Shown here one piece after another: positions 63,178 through 64,000 of a stretch of 64,000 nt of DNA. Origin of the DNA: Leeia aquatica (GTDB lineage Bacteria; Pseudomonadota; Gammaproteobacteria; Burkholderiales; Leeiaceae); assembly GCF_012641365.1 (NCBI RefSeq), contig NZ_JABAIM010000001.1, positions 1,674,001 through 1,738,000 of the forward strand, given 5' to 3'. Within the stretch, counting starts at the first letter, position 1, and each line of letters starts with the position of its first letter. The notes under the pieces are model-generated. The model did not search any database. It worked only from the letters and a program-made list of their open reading frames with translations, and had not been told where the DNA came from. Both the position numbers and the translations under genes were made by a program.

Positions 63178-64000
63178 ATGTCTCCTACCCCCTCTGCCGT
63201 CGCCCTGATCGGGCTGGGCAAAATGGGCGCCAACATGGCACGCCGTCTGGCGCGCGGTGGCGTCACCGTTCATGGCTATGATACGGCTGCCGAGACCCGG
63301 CAGGCGTTAAGCGCCGAGTATGCACAGATCACGGCCCATGACAGCCTGGTCTCCGCCATTTCGGCATTGCCGCAGCCGCGTCTGGTATGGCTGATGCTGC
63401 CAGCCGGCGAGATTTCCGAGCAAACCCTCAACACCATCCTGCCGCTGCTCTCCGCCGGGGACGTGGTGATTGATGGTGCCAATGCCTATTACAAGGACAG
63501 CCAGGCCCGTGCTGCACGCCTGCGCGCGCTGGGCATCGGCTTCGTCGATGCCGGGGTATCTGGCGGCGTCTGGGGTGGCGACAATGGCTACACCATCATG
63601 CTGGGCGGCCATGAAGCCGACATCGCCCGCGTGCGCCCGCTGGTGGAAGTGCTGGCCCCGGCAGCAGACCGCGGCTGGCTGCATTGTGGCCCGAACGGTG
63701 CTGGCCACTACGTGAAGATGGTGCATAACGGTATCGAGTACGGCATGATGCAGGCCTTTGCCGAAGGCTTCGCCCTGATGGAAGCCAAGCAGGACCTGAA
63801 CCTCGATCTGGCAGCCGTAAGCGAAGTCTGGCGGCACGGCAGCGTGATCCGCTCCTGGCTGCTGGACCTGACCGCCGACACCTTGCAGCAGGACACCACG
63901 CTGAGCGACATCCAGCCCAAGGTGCCGGATTCCGGTGAAGGCCGCTGGACGGTACTGGAAGCGGTCGAGCTGGGTGTGCCCGCGCCGGTGATCAGCAATG
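63178..64000 (+). CDS. gnd: 6-phosphogluconate dehydrogenase (decarboxylating), 3' end outside window
   Basis: Gnd oxidises 6-phosphogluconate to ribulose 5-phosphate and CO2 with NAD(P)+. 274 residues are visible. The N-terminal Rossmann motif is LIGLGKMGANMARRL, followed by the substrate region VDAGVSGGVWGGDNGYTIMLGG and GPNGAGHYVKMVHNGIEYGMMQAFAEG, with the catalytic Lys and His. This looks like the short type I enzyme (about 300-330 residues), not the 470-residue E. coli type. The gene runs off the window end, 82 bases after rnpB. Confidence 0.93.
   Translation, partial: MSPTPSAVALIGLGKMGANMARRLARGGVTVHGYDTAAETRQALSAEYAQITAHDSLVSAISALPQPRLVWLMLPAGEISEQTLNTILPLLSAGDVVIDGANAYYKDSQARAARLRALGIGFVDAGVSGGVWGGDNGYTIMLGGHEADIARVRPLVEVLAPAADRGWLHCGPNGAGHYVKMVHNGIEYGMMQAFAEGFALMEAKQDLNLDLAAVSEVWRHGSVIRSWLLDLTADTLQQDTTLSDIQPKVPDSGEGRWTVLEAVELGVPAPVISN

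Noticed and set aside
62590-63273. Minus-strand open frame covering rnpB
   Set aside because: It lies across the conserved RNase P RNA and has no recognisable protein features.

Overview
The window is chromosomal DNA of a GC-rich betaproteobacterium. I would guess the Neisseriales side, because of the lolB-ispE-tRNA-Gln-prs-rplY-pth block, the ilvBHC-psd-pssA block, holC-valS, and a class A RNase P RNA. The genus cannot be read from the sequence. Coding density is high, with no insertion sequence, prophage, CRISPR array or secretion-system cluster. The first gene (a Ser/Thr kinase) and the last (6-phosphogluconate dehydrogenase) are cut by the window edges.

Layout. 1-10226: eight tightly packed co-directional signalling genes (Ser/Thr kinase, PP2C phosphatase, FHA protein, CHASE2 adenylate cyclase, metallo-beta-lactamase-fold protein, cyclic-nucleotide-binding/rhodanese protein, GAF/GspE-like ATPase, GAF/HD-GYP protein). 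10247-15852: minus-strand housekeeping genes (pth, rplY, prs, tRNA-Gln, ispE, lolB, a TPR protein). 16024-23693: mutM, a dynamin-like GTPase, an olsB/olsA-like ornithine-lipid pair, apaH and rep. 23750-31000: a diheme cytochrome c, tRNA-Arg, a chemoreceptor with a solute-binding protein, a serine hydrolase, wrbA and a YihY protein. 31082-39685: valS, a Pro-rich hypothetical gene, holC, an 87-residue orphan and pepA, then lptF-lptG. 40161-48109: a structured leader ahead of ilvB-ilvH-ilvC, then psd, pssA, a cation efflux protein, a LysE exporter and a solute-binding protein. 48106-54188: cobalamin uptake and nucleotide-loop genes, arranged divergently around a cobalamin riboswitch. 54294-62021: a membrane/MoxR/DUF58 cluster. 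62025-64000: a TMEM175 channel, rnpB and gnd.

How the genes work together. The first 10 kb appear to join three signalling currencies in one transcript: protein phosphorylation (kinase, PP2C, FHA), cAMP (cyclase, possible phosphodiesterase, CNB sensor) and c-di-GMP (HD-GYP, and possibly the MshEN-like region of the ATPase). This is the most interesting system in the window. The B12 region would import cobalamin (btuB, btuF) and finish its lower loop (cobU, cobT, cobC, cobS), with the riboswitch on the btuB side only. The RDD-SpoIIM-DUF4129-DUF4350-MoxR-DUF58 run looks like a single membrane-associated AAA+ system of unknown function. The ilv leader is a dense series of GC-rich helices behind a plausible promoter and may be a cis-regulatory RNA.
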